From: Lentiprolixibacter aurantiacus
GTDB taxonomy: Bacteria; Bacteroidota; Bacteroidia; Flavobacteriales; Flavobacteriaceae
Length of the DNA: 64,000 nucleotides
Assembly (NCBI RefSeq): GCF_026241225.1
Contig: NZ_JAPFQP010000003.1
Coordinates: forward strand, 248,001-312,000
Direction of reading: 5' to 3'
The notes under the pieces were generated by a model. It was not told where the DNA came from. It did no database searches and saw only the letters and a list, made by a program, of their open reading frames with translations. Shown here one piece after another: positions 18,602 to 27,032 of the stretch (position 1 is its first letter; every line of letters begins with the position of its first letter). The translations under genes were made by a program, and so were the position numbers.

Positions 18602-20170
18602 ATGAAGAATTTAGTAATAACCATATTTTTCCTGGTTCTATGGGGCATGTATTCTGGCCTCGCACAGGAATCCGCAACAACAGCTGAAGGACCGTTTAAA
18701 CAACTCATCATTCGCGGTGCTACTCTCATTAACGGCAATGGTGCTCCTCCACAGGGCCCTGTAGACATTGTAGTTGAAAACAACCGCATCAAGAACGTAT
18801 CTGTAGTGGGCTACCCCGGAGTTGCTATTGACCCTGGTAACAGGCCTAAATTACTGCCGGGTGGGCGCGAATTGGATGCTACGGGAATGTATATCCTGCC
18901 CGGATTTGTGGATATGCACGGGCACATAGGCGGAACGGCACAGGGTGCTGAACCAGAATATGTATTTCGGCTGTGGATGGCACATGGGATTACAACCGTG
19001 CGGGAACCCAGTGGCAGGGGGGTTGATTTTGCCCTTGATCTGAAACGAAGAAGTGCAAAAAACGAAATTGTGGCACCCAGGATCCTTGCATACACGGGAT
19101 TTGGCCAAGGCAGCAAGGAGCCTATCAGTTCCCCTGAAATGGCAAGGGAATGGGTTCGCAACAATGCCAAAAAAGGAGCAGATGGAGTTAAATTCTTCGG
19201 TGCTCCCCCAGAAATTATGGCCGCCGCCCTTGACGAAAACAAAAAGCTTGGACTGCGTTCGGCCTGCCATCATGCACAGCTCAATGTGGCACGCTGGAAT
19301 GTACTTCACTCTGCCCGAGCAGGACTTACATCCATGGAGCACTGGTACGGCCTGCCTGAGGCCCTTTTTGAGGATAGAACTGTACAGGATTATCCGCTTA
19401 CCTACAATTACAACAATGAGCAGCATCGATTTGAAGAAGCTGGAAAGCTATGGAAACAGGCTGCAAAACCCTATTCCGAGCATTGGAATAAGGTAATGGA
19501 CGAATTGATTGCACTCGACTTTACCCTGGACCCAACCTTCAATATCTATGAAGCCAGCAGGGATCTGCACAGAGCACGGAGGGCAGAATGGCATGAAACC
19601 TATACCCTGCCCTCCCTTTGGGAGTTTTATCAGCCCAGTAAAATTTCCCACGGTTCCTATTGGCATTACTGGGGTACTGAACAGGAAGTAGCCTGGAAGG
19701 AAAATTATCAGTTGTGGATGACCTTCGTAAACGAATATAAGAACCGGGGTGGCAGGGTTACCACTGGATCAGACTCCGGCTTTATCTTCCAGCTTTATGG
19801 TTTTGCTTATATCAGAGAAATGGAATTGCTGAGAGAGGCCGGTTTTCACCCTCTTGAGATCATCAAATCTGCCACCCTGAATGGAGCGGAAGCCCTGGGG
19901 ATGGATGATCAAATCGGTACAATAACTCCTGGAAAACTGGCAGATTTTGTTCTGGTTTCCGAAAATCCGCTTGAAAACCTCAAAGTGCTGTATGGCACAG
20001 GTGCAATCAAACTCACTGAAGATAATGAAGTTGTGCGCGTAGGAGGGGTTCGCTACACTATCAAAGATGGCATTATATACGATGCCAGGGCGCTACTTAA
20101 AGAGGTAGCCGATATGGTCGCCTCAGAGAAAGAACGCCTTAACTACAAGATCACCCAACCGGGCAATTAA
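18602..20170 (+). CDS. Secreted amidohydrolase-superfamily metal-dependent hydrolase
   Basis: 522 residues, signal peptide ending GLAQ. The TIM-barrel amidohydrolase signature is present: DMHGHIG (HxH, about 105), histidines at CHHAQ and SMEHW (about 220 and 245), and the catalytic Asp in TTGSDSGF (about 392), with the C-terminal IGTITPGKLADFVLV strand typical of imidazolonepropionase/prolidase-like members. Substrate unknown; the tight coupling with the M14 peptidase suggests breakdown of dipeptides or cyclic amides outside the cytosol (inference). Confidence 0.88.
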   Translation: MKNLVITIFFLVLWGMYSGLAQESATTAEGPFKQLIIRGATLINGNGAPPQGPVDIVVENNRIKNVSVVGYPGVAIDPGNRPKLLPGGRELDATGMYILPGFVDMHGHIGGTAQGAEPEYVFRLWMAHGITTVREPSGRGVDFALDLKRRSAKNEIVAPRILAYTGFGQGSKEPISSPEMAREWVRNNAKKGADGVKFFGAPPEIMAAALDENKKLGLRSACHHAQLNVARWNVLHSARAGLTSMEHWYGLPEALFEDRTVQDYPLTYNYNNEQHRFEEAGKLWKQAAKPYSEHWNKVMDELIALDFTLDPTFNIYEASRDLHRARRAEWHETYTLPSLWEFYQPSKISHGSYWHYWGTEQEVAWKENYQLWMTFVNEYKNRGGRVTTGSDSGFIFQLYGFAYIREMELLREAGFHPLEIIKSATLNGAEALGMDDQIGTITPGKLADFVLVSENPLENLKVLYGTGAIKLTEDNEVVRVGGVRYTIKDGIIYDARALLKEVADMVASEKERLNYKITQPGN

Positions 20171-20179
20171 CTTAAGGGC

Positions 20180-20314
20180 CTACTTGCCGGGTTGCCCGGA
20201 TTGTTCCTTGTATGTAGGAATTTCAATGGGTTTGAGCTGTCCTTTGGTCCTGGGAAAGATCAGGGCATAAGTCAAATAAAGGGCTACAGGAAGTGATAAG
20301 ATAAATAAGATCAT
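20180..20314 (-). CDS. 44-residue single-helix membrane protein
   Basis: ATG at 20314 reading left to TAG at 20180. The product begins with a hydrophobic helix (MILFILSLPVALYLTYALIF) and ends with a short polar tail rich in Pro, Lys and Gln (PRTKGQLKPIEIPTYK). It is in the same frame as the 45-residue gene upstream, separated by one TAA and 9 sense codons. Its stop lies 10 bp from the convergent amidohydrolase gene. No family recognised; supported by membrane-helix composition and tandem arrangement only. Confidence 0.45.
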   Translation of the reverse strand: MILFILSLPVALYLTYALIFPRTKGQLKPIEIPTYKEQSGQPGK

Positions 20315-20341
20315 GATGGTGGGGATTGATTTATTCCTTTT

Positions 20342-20479
20342 TTATTTCTGAAATTTTGAATGTGATTCCTGCCGAAACAGGTTTCTGGTCTGTTCTTTTA
20401 TTTTCGTTCGAAGGGACAGAAATATAAGAGCGATTATCCAAAACATAGCCCATTTCAGTATTTTCCACTTCGATTCCAT
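20342..20479 (-). CDS. 45-residue single-helix membrane protein
   Basis: ATG at 20479 to TAA at 20342. Polar start MESKWKILKW, one helix (AMFWIIALIFLSL), then a basic tail (RTKIKEQTRNLFRQ). Together with the downstream 44-residue gene it forms a leftward pair of minimal membrane proteins. The 264 bp between this ATG and the divergent SIMPL gene hold no gene I can support, only a dyad at 20612-20648 (GAACC...ACGGG / CCCGT GGTTC). Function unknown. Confidence 0.45.
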   Translation of the reverse strand: MESKWKILKWAMFWIIALIFLSLRTKIKEQTRNLFRQESHSKFQK

Positions 20480-20743
20480 GCTGTTATTAAAACGTGGGGA
20501 TACTATCCTTTGCTTTTATAATTCGATCAAACTACTGCTAAATCAGTCAAGAGACACAGCTCAATTGCTGGGATAAGGAATAATCATAGCCATGTGCAGG
20601 AATCATTCGATGAACCACAGGAAAACGGGTTTAAATGGCCCGTGGTTCTGATAAATCATAAAAGAAGTTAAAGTAGCACTGGTCTGACCCGACCTATCAA
20701 ATAATCCTTTAATTTAGAGGTATACGAGACCTTTAAATTAAAA

Positions 20744-21454
20744 ATGATGAAAGAATTGGACTGGCTTAAAACCCTGACCATTTTCATTGGCCTGATCGTG
20801 GCAGGCTATTTTGTTGGGAACATGCATAAGACCGGGATGCAATACGACAGATATGTGCAGGTAAAAGGGCTTTCGGAGCGGGAAGTCGAGGCTGATCTCG
20901 CTGTTTGGCCCATTAACATAACCCTTACCGGAAACGACCTTAATGTATTGAAAAACACTATTGAAGCCCAAAATGAAGCTGTTTATTCCTTTTTTATGGA
21001 GCAGGGCTTTGATGCTGCCGAGATAACCCGGGGAACTACCAATATCAGCGATGCCAGAGCCAACCTATACAATTCTGGCAATCAGAGTCCTTATCGGTTT
21101 CTGGCAGTGTCTGAGTTTACTGTCCGAACCAGAGATATTCCACGTTTAAAGAAAGCACTGGCCGAATCCCTGTCGCTCATGTCCGAGGGGATCATCCTGG
21201 GCTCAAAAAACACATGGAGGCCAGTGGAATATATCTTTACCGGACTTAATGCACTTAAACCCGAGATGATCGAAGAAGCCACCAAGAATGCCAGGGAGGT
21301 AGCCATTAAATTTGCCGAAGATTCACAGTCCAGAGTTGGAAAAATCAAGGTGGCAAGGCAGGGTTTATTCACCATAAATGACCGGGATCAAAATACACCG
21401 GAAATTAAAGTGGTTCGCGTTGTATCTACTCTGGATTTCCATCTGCAGGATTGA
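20744..21454 (+). CDS. SIMPL (DUF541) domain protein
   Basis: 236 residues: an N-terminal membrane anchor (TLTIFIGLIVAGYFVG), then a SIMPL domain starting VQVKGLSEREVEADLAVW. The family consists of periplasmic proteins, some implicated in stress tolerance, with no settled biochemical role. A near-consensus -7 element (TAATTTAG) precedes the gene by about 30 bp. It ends one base before the stop of the convergent permease gene. Confidence 0.85.
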   Translation: MMKELDWLKTLTIFIGLIVAGYFVGNMHKTGMQYDRYVQVKGLSEREVEADLAVWPINITLTGNDLNVLKNTIEAQNEAVYSFFMEQGFDAAEITRGTTNISDARANLYNSGNQSPYRFLAVSEFTVRTRDIPRLKKALAESLSLMSEGIILGSKNTWRPVEYIFTGLNALKPEMIEEATKNAREVAIKFAEDSQSRVGKIKVARQGLFTINDRDQNTPEIKVVRVVSTLDFHLQD

Positions 21455-24007
21455 TCAGGGCTTTTCCTTTCTCAAGACCTGTAAAGGCGGACTGTTTAGC
21501 ACTGCTGTACTGTTGAGCAGGCCTATTCCCAGTACAAGTGCCGTTATCCCGGGCAGGACTACTACAAATGGGATAACTGATGGTGTAAAGCCTGTTTCGA
21601 AAACAAAATAGGCCAGTAGCTCACTTCCCAAGAGCGATAACAAAATACCAAAACCACTGCCCAGTATCCCCAGATAGAGGTATTCCAATGCCGCAATTTT
21701 GAGGATTTGTCGACCTTTAGCTCCCAGTGTCCTTAGCAATACACTTTCCCGTATACGCTGGTATTTACTTGTTCTTACAGCCCCAATAAGCACAATAATA
21801 CCGGTAAGGATGCTAAAAAAGGCCATAAAATTGATAACCCAGGATATCTTATCCAGTATATCCTCAATGAGGTTGATAACCTGGCGCAGATCTATAATCG
21901 ATAAATTGGGAAATGAGCTTACCAGATCCCTTTGCAATTCCGCTGAAGATGCTTCATCTTTTGCACTTGTAGTTATGACGTGAAATTTGGGTGCCTGTTC
22001 CAGAACCCCTTTAGGAAATACTATGGAAAAATTAAGCTGCATACGTCCCCAGTCTACTTCGCGAATACTCTTTACCACCGTTTCCATCAGGACACCCTGA
22101 ACATTAAATGTAATGGCATCTCCCAACCCAACCTCCGCATCCTGGGCTACATTGTAGGCAAGGGAAATTGGAATAGGCCCATTACCATTATACTCGGTCA
22201 CCCAGTCGCCTTCAAGAAGCGTTTCCGAGGCTATGAGACTATCTCGGTAGGTCACCCGAAATTCGTGGCTTAATATCCAGCCATTAATTGTAGATGTGGT
22301 GTCCAGCCGGATTTCATTAACCGGTCTTCCTTTTAATTCCTGCACCCTCATGGTAACAATGGGAATATTGTCCATTACAGCCAGGCCTTTAGGCTCAATA
22401 AGGCCCGTTACCCCCTCCTGCTGGTCAGACTGTACATCGAGCACTATGATATTAGGGCTGTTGGCACCGGGTTCCAGTTGGGCTTTTGCCAATAAAATGT
22501 CCTTTGTAAAATACAGGGTACTGATAAGAAAAGTTCCAACCCCCACGGCCAGGATCAAGGTTCGCGTCTGGTTTTGAGGACGGAAAAGACTTAGCAGACT
22601 CTGCCGGGCACAAAATCCCCAGGAAGACGGAAAATACTTTTTTATACCCCACATGAAAAGACCTGCAATTCCAGAAAGGATCGCAAAAGTGACCATTATA
22701 CCCAGAACAAAACTTAGTGCATAGCGCCAATTCTCAAGGAGAGAAAGAGAAAACAAGAATACAAACAGCATAATGCTGCTTAAGATCAGTATTAGGAATG
22801 GACGCGGCGGCTTTGGAGCGTGTTCCTGTATGCGCAAAACCTGCAAAGGAGAGACAAACCAGGTCCCTAACAACGGTAACAAGGCAAACAATACCGACAT
22901 GGATATTCCCAGCAAAATTCCCTGTAATATGGGAGGCCAAACCCAGGATATAGTTACTTCAAAAGGAAGAAAATCCTGCAATATATATGGAAATAGTTGT
23001 TGTAACAACACTCCTCCCAATGCGCCGATGACACCTCCAATGAATCCCATTGCCGCAATCTGAAACAGGAATATATAGAAAGACTGCTTACGGGTAGCAC
23101 CCATGCATTTGAGTATGGCAACAGATTTCAGCTTCTCACGGATATATATATTTACCGAACTGGCAATCCCCACGCATCCCAGGAGCAGTGCAATGAATGC
23201 TACAAGGTTTAAAAACTTGCCAAAATTATCATATCGCCTTCCCAGTCTCCTGCTGGTATCCAGATGGCTGTCCAGGTCAGCGTTTTCTGCATCGAGTATC
23301 GGGTCTACTTTTTCGTCCAGCGCCAACAGGTCGGTATCCTCATCGGCTTTGAAATAATAATTGTATTCCAGTCGGCTTCCCATTTGCAAAAGGCCTGTTT
23401 GCTCAACATATTCATACGGAATAATGACAGGCGGAGCAACGGAACTCGAAATAGCTGTACTGCCGGGGGCCGACTTCAATGCCCCTCCAATGGCGAAAGT
23501 CATTTCCCCTATCTTAACACTATCTCCAACCCTGAGGTTGTATTGCAACATGGCAGTTGCATCTACAAGTGCACTGCCTTCGCGGGAATAATTTATCGCG
23601 GCATCAAGGGGTTCTGTCTCCAGTGCTCCGTAAATTGGAAAATCGCCCGCTATACCCCTAACCCGAACCAATTTGGTGGCATCTGCCTTTGGAAACGCTG
23701 CCATGGAAGCAAAATTCACTTCCATTCCATCGGATCCGCCCAGTGAGTCAATAATCCCAAGTACCCGGTCTGTTGGAAACTGATTGCTGTCGATAAGGAA
23801 ATCTGCACCCATGAGGGATTTGGACTGCAGGCTGATATTTTCTTTAAGGTTTGCACTAAAGGATTGAATGGCTACTACAGCCATTATTCCCAGTACTATA
23901 GCAGCCATAAAAAGGATCAGCCTGCGGCTGCTGGCCCTGCCATCGCGATATGCCATGAGGGCCACCCAAAGGATACCAGTCTTTTTAGTCAAACCTTCCT
24001 TGTTCAT
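21455..24007 (-). CDS. FtsX-family ABC transporter permease (YbbP-like)
   Basis: 850 residues with membrane helix near residues 28-50, a long periplasmic region, a central FtsX permease block, a second pair of helices (about 430-520), another periplasmic region and a last FtsX block ending near the C-terminus. The duplicated arrangement with about ten helices matches E. coli YbbP. It overlaps the ATPase gene by 4 bp, and the pair is divergent from a TesA-like esterase exactly as ybbA-ybbP/tesA in E. coli. Likely extrudes or extracts a lipidic or envelope substrate; the substrate is unknown. Confidence 0.88.
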   Translation of the reverse strand: MNKEGLTKKTGILWVALMAYRDGRASSRRLILFMAAIVLGIMAVVAIQSFSANLKENISLQSKSLMGADFLIDSNQFPTDRVLGIIDSLGGSDGMEVNFASMAAFPKADATKLVRVRGIAGDFPIYGALETEPLDAAINYSREGSALVDATAMLQYNLRVGDSVKIGEMTFAIGGALKSAPGSTAISSSVAPPVIIPYEYVEQTGLLQMGSRLEYNYYFKADEDTDLLALDEKVDPILDAENADLDSHLDTSRRLGRRYDNFGKFLNLVAFIALLLGCVGIASSVNIYIREKLKSVAILKCMGATRKQSFYIFLFQIAAMGFIGGVIGALGGVLLQQLFPYILQDFLPFEVTISWVWPPILQGILLGISMSVLFALLPLLGTWFVSPLQVLRIQEHAPKPPRPFLILILSSIMLFVFLFSLSLLENWRYALSFVLGIMVTFAILSGIAGLFMWGIKKYFPSSWGFCARQSLLSLFRPQNQTRTLILAVGVGTFLISTLYFTKDILLAKAQLEPGANSPNIIVLDVQSDQQEGVTGLIEPKGLAVMDNIPIVTMRVQELKGRPVNEIRLDTTSTINGWILSHEFRVTYRDSLIASETLLEGDWVTEYNGNGPIPISLAYNVAQDAEVGLGDAITFNVQGVLMETVVKSIREVDWGRMQLNFSIVFPKGVLEQAPKFHVITTSAKDEASSAELQRDLVSSFPNLSIIDLRQVINLIEDILDKISWVINFMAFFSILTGIIVLIGAVRTSKYQRIRESVLLRTLGAKGRQILKIAALEYLYLGILGSGFGILLSLLGSELLAYFVFETGFTPSVIPFVVVLPGITALVLGIGLLNSTAVLNSPPLQVLRKEKP

Positions 24008-24693
24008 GTTGAAGGAAGAGATTCGTTACTGAGCATCTTCCCCCCTTTTAACCTGAGGATATGCTGTGTCTTGCGTGCAAGTTCCAGATCGTGGGTAACA
24101 ATTACGAGGGTAGTACCGGCTTCCTTATTCAGGTCAAACAACAGTTGTACCACCTTATTACCGGTTTCCTCATCAAGATTTCCCGTAGGTTCATCGGCAA
24201 AAAGTATCCTTGGGCGGTTGCAAAATGCCCTGGCCAGGGCAACCCGCTGTTGTTCCCCACCCGATAGCTGTGAAGGATAGTGATGGGAGCGATCCGCAAG
24301 GCCTACTTTCTTCAATAGCTCCATGGCCGTGGCTGAGGCTCCTTTTTCTCCCTGCAATTCCAGGGGAACACTAACATTTTCCAGGGCTGTAAGGGTTGGG
24401 ATTAACTGAAAATCCTGGAATATAAACCCGATCTCTCTATTCCGCAGCTGGGCACGTTCGTCTTCATTTAAATTGGATAAAGCCACACCACAGAGTAAAA
24501 CTTCCCCGGAATCGGCCTTATCCAGGCCCGCACATAAACCCAACAAGGTGGTCTTACCGCTTCCGGAAGGTCCTACAATGGAAAATGTGGCCCCTTCGTC
24601 AATACCAAAGGAAATGTCATCAAGAACTACCAGTTCTTTATTCCCACTGGTATAACTCTTCCTGAGGTGGCTTACGTTTAATATCTTTGTCAT
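24004..24693 (-). CDS. ABC transporter ATP-binding protein (YbbA/LolD-like)
   Basis: 229 residues with Walker A GPSGSGKT (41-48), signature QLSGGEQQRVALARA (about 141), Walker B ILFADEPTGNLD and the switch His in VTHDLE. The ADEPTGNLD form marks the MacB/LolD/YbbA class that works with FtsX-type permeases, here the overlapping downstream gene. Its start faces the TesA-like gene across 62 bp. Confidence 0.93.
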   Translation of the reverse strand: MTKILNVSHLRKSYTSGNKELVVLDDISFGIDEGATFSIVGPSGSGKTTLLGLCAGLDKADSGEVLLCGVALSNLNEDERAQLRNREIGFIFQDFQLIPTLTALENVSVPLELQGEKGASATAMELLKKVGLADRSHHYPSQLSGGEQQRVALARAFCNRPRILFADEPTGNLDEETGNKVVQLLFDLNKEAGTTLVIVTHDLELARKTQHILRLKGGKMLSNESLPST

Positions 24694-24755
24694 ATTGTGA
24701 AATGCCGGTATTTGCCAAAAGCCGAAAAATAAGGATTTGCCATTAATTTAGAGGT

Positions 24756-25469
24756 ATGAAAAGTGTCTGGAAAGTATTAAAGTTTAGTTATTTTTTATGG
24801 CTGCTGTTCGTTTTGGGTTGTGGCGATTCGACCTCCAAAGACAAAACCCCGCCTGCCGAGGCAGAAACTTCAGTGGATGAACCTTCGGACAGCACAGCAG
24901 AAAAAGGCACAATCCTGTGTTTTGGGGATAGCCTGACAGCGGGCATGGGTCTTGATCCTGATGATGCCTACCCGGCCGTATTGCAGCAAATAATTGATTC
25001 ACTATCGCTCAACTATTCCGTTGTGAATGCTGGTCTGAGCGGCGAAACCACAGCCAGCGGAAGAAACAGGCTAAACTGGGTTCTGAATCAAAAAACAGAT
25101 GTGTTCATTCTGGAACTTGGCGCAAATGATGGCCTCAGAGGTATTAATCTTTCAGAAACACGTAAAAACCTGCAGGAGATAATCAATATGGTAAGGAAAA
25201 AGAACCCGGATTCCAGGATTATCCTGGCCGGTATGCAGATTCCACCTAATATGGGTTCGGTGTATACTTCGGAATTCCAGGGGATTTTTCCTGACCTGGC
25301 TAAAGAAAACGATGCCCACCTTATCCCTTTCCTCCTGAAAGACGTGGGCGGGGTACCGGAATTGAATCAGGCAGACGGCATACACCCTACCAAAGAAGGG
25401 CATAAGATACTGGCTCGAAACGTCTGGGAAGTTCTGGGACCTGTATTGTTAAGCAGTGACAACCAATAA
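24756..25469 (+). CDS. tesA: SGNH-family arylesterase/lysophospholipase, TesA-like lipoprotein
   Basis: 237 residues with a lipobox (FVLGC) and an acidic Ser/Thr linker, then an SGNH hydrolase: block I GDSLTAGMG (nucleophile Ser), block II GLSGETT (Gly), block III ELGANDGLRG (Asn), block V DGIHPTKEGH (Asp and His). TesA-type enzymes cleave thioesters and lysophospholipids in the periplasm. The lipid anchor differs from the soluble E. coli enzyme. Divergent ABC genes of YbbA/YbbP type repeat the E. coli neighbourhood, supporting a functional link. Confidence 0.9.
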   Translation: MKSVWKVLKFSYFLWLLFVLGCGDSTSKDKTPPAEAETSVDEPSDSTAEKGTILCFGDSLTAGMGLDPDDAYPAVLQQIIDSLSLNYSVVNAGLSGETTASGRNRLNWVLNQKTDVFILELGANDGLRGINLSETRKNLQEIINMVRKKNPDSRIILAGMQIPPNMGSVYTSEFQGIFPDLAKENDAHLIPFLLKDVGGVPELNQADGIHPTKEGHKILARNVWEVLGPVLLSSDNQ

Positions 25470-25478
25470 CCAATTCAT

Positions 25479-25853
25479 ATGGACAATATATTGAATGCAC
25501 TCACCTGGATAGATACCATTGCCCCAACCATTTGGATAGGGCTTACGGTAATAATGTTTTGGATACTGTATAAAGTTTATGCCAAGGAAGGTAAGCGGCA
25601 TCCGATATTCCGGTTTGGGGTATTTCTTCTGGTTCTGGTTTGGCTGTACCCGGTTTACACTTATTTTTTCAACCAGTTTGAGGTGAGCCTTGCGGGGAAT
25701 CTGTTAACCCTGTGGGCCACTATTTCTTATAAGAACAGGCTTAAACCACTGGATGAGAAGATGGCTAACTGGATGTATCCTCAGATTATCTGGATCTGCC
25801 TGGCCTCCGTTTATGTGGGATTGTTGTTACTGGATAAATATCAACTGGGTTGA
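25479..25853 (+). CDS. Four-helix membrane protein, unknown
   Basis: 124 residues with four hydrophobic helices, many Trp and Tyr (LTWIDTIAPTIWIG, FWILYKVY, VWLYPVYTYFF, PQIIWICLASVYVG) and few charged residues. The aromatic-rich helices recall TspO/MBR proteins, but the length is short and I see no decisive motif, so I do not name it. It follows tesA by 9 bp and is probably cotranscribed. A 6-bp inverted repeat (AACTGG/CCAGTT) spans the gap to the next, convergent gene. Confidence 0.6.
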   Translation: MDNILNALTWIDTIAPTIWIGLTVIMFWILYKVYAKEGKRHPIFRFGVFLLVLVWLYPVYTYFFNQFEVSLAGNLLTLWATISYKNRLKPLDEKMANWMYPQIIWICLASVYVGLLLLDKYQLG

Positions 25854-25863
25854 ACTGGTTTGA

Positions 25864-26097
25864 TTAAGCCAGTTTAGATCGGTTACGCCTGGTTGAAAAA
25901 GACAAAGCCTTCTTTACTTTAGAATTAGCCCTTCTGTACAAACGAGCTACTTTCTCTTCTTTTTTAACAGTAGTCTGCTCAGTAGAAGTAACGATAGTCA
26001 TCTCGATAGTTTCTACCTTAACCTCAGCAGCTTTATCCTGAGCCTGGGCGGCAACTCCGATGGTAAGAACAAAAATTAAAGTTATAAGCGTTTTCAT
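25864..26097 (-). CDS. Small secreted basic protein
   Basis: 77 residues: signal peptide ending AAQAQ, then about 55 residues with an acidic-polar segment (AAEVKVETIEMTIV) and a very basic C-terminus (ARLYRRANSKVKKALSFSTRR). No Cys and no known domain. Such short, exported, charge-polarised proteins are common and uncharacterised in Flavobacteriaceae. It has a 257-bp upstream spacer of its own. Confidence 0.6.
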   Translation of the reverse strand: MKTLITLIFVLTIGVAAQAQDKAAEVKVETIEMTIVTSTEQTTVKKEEKVARLYRRANSKVKKALSFSTRRNRSKLA

Positions 26098-26360
26098 GAC
26101 TTGCGTTTTTTTCTATTAAAAAAACGCGGCAAACGCTATCCTGACCCCTTGCAATTCGTCGAAGAGCCCTTATTTTTCGGTATTTGACAAAAAGCCGGAT
26201 AAAGTGCAGAAAAACCTCGATGAACGTATCAATACCCCAAAACTACTAATCTGATTAAGCTGCATTTCATCGGGAAAGAAATGGGATTTCCGGTCAATTT
26301 TCCAGGTATTTTTTTTATTTTGAACGGATTAGCCCCAGAAATTAACTTAAAATCATGATC

Positions 26361-26954
26361 ATGAAGTACTTGTTAACTGTGCTTTGCTTAATCTCTTTAG
26401 TTGTTATGAATGCTCAGAATAAGGATAACGAGGAATTGCCATACTACGAGATCCCGGATTATCCCGAATCCTATTCAGCCGGCACGGTTGTTTCCCGCAT
26501 GATAGACGGACTTGGATTTCGCTACTATTGGGCGACTGAAAACCTTAGGGAAACTGATCTTGCCTACAGGCCGGGTAAAGACAGTAGATCTGCGGATGAA
26601 ACACTGGACCATATCCTTGGCCTCTCGAGGGTTATCCTCAACAGTGCCTTGCAAAAACCCAATGACGGTTCCCAGTCAGGAGAGGAAACACTTTCCTTTA
26701 CCGAAAAAAGGAGCCAAACCCTGAATAACCTCAGGAAGGCCAGCCTTGTATTTCTTGAGGCAGACCACCTGGAGGAACATCCGGTAATCTTCAGGAATGC
26801 GGATAGGGAAACGGCATTTCCCTTCTGGAACCAAATCAATGGACCCATTGCAGATGCTTTATGGCACTGTGGACAGATTGTTTCACTGAGGAGGCAGTCC
26901 GGCAACCCTTTTCCCAAAGGAGTGAGCGTATTTTTGGGGAATAGACAGAATTAA
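26361..26954 (+). CDS. Exported DinB-like protein
   Basis: 197 residues from the Met at 26361, preferred because a normal signal peptide (MKYLLTVLCLISLVVMNAQ) begins there. The mature part is a four-helix DinB-like bundle with possible metal-binding His in ETLDHILGLS and DALWHCGQIV, the latter followed by the RRQSGNP turn common in the family. DinB-fold proteins are often metal-dependent thiol or bacillithiol enzymes, but function varies; export is the unusual point here. Confidence 0.75.
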   Translation: MKYLLTVLCLISLVVMNAQNKDNEELPYYEIPDYPESYSAGTVVSRMIDGLGFRYYWATENLRETDLAYRPGKDSRSADETLDHILGLSRVILNSALQKPNDGSQSGEETLSFTEKRSQTLNNLRKASLVFLEADHLEEHPVIFRNADRETAFPFWNQINGPIADALWHCGQIVSLRRQSGNPFPKGVSVFLGNRQN

Positions 26955-26997
26955 TGATACCATGATTAAAATCATTAGAAACTGCCTCAAAGCGGTT

Positions 26998-27016
26998 TAA
27001 TTTTGCCTTAAATTTG
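26998..27016 (+). promoter_or_regulatory. Two adjacent -7 boxes before the 27033 gene
   Basis: TAATTTTG (26998-27005) and TAAATTTG (27009-27016) both fit TAnnTTTG and lie 16-28 bp before the ATG. No convincing TTTG -33 element was seen for either. Confidence 0.4.
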
Positions 27017-27032
27017 CATTAAAAATAATGTT

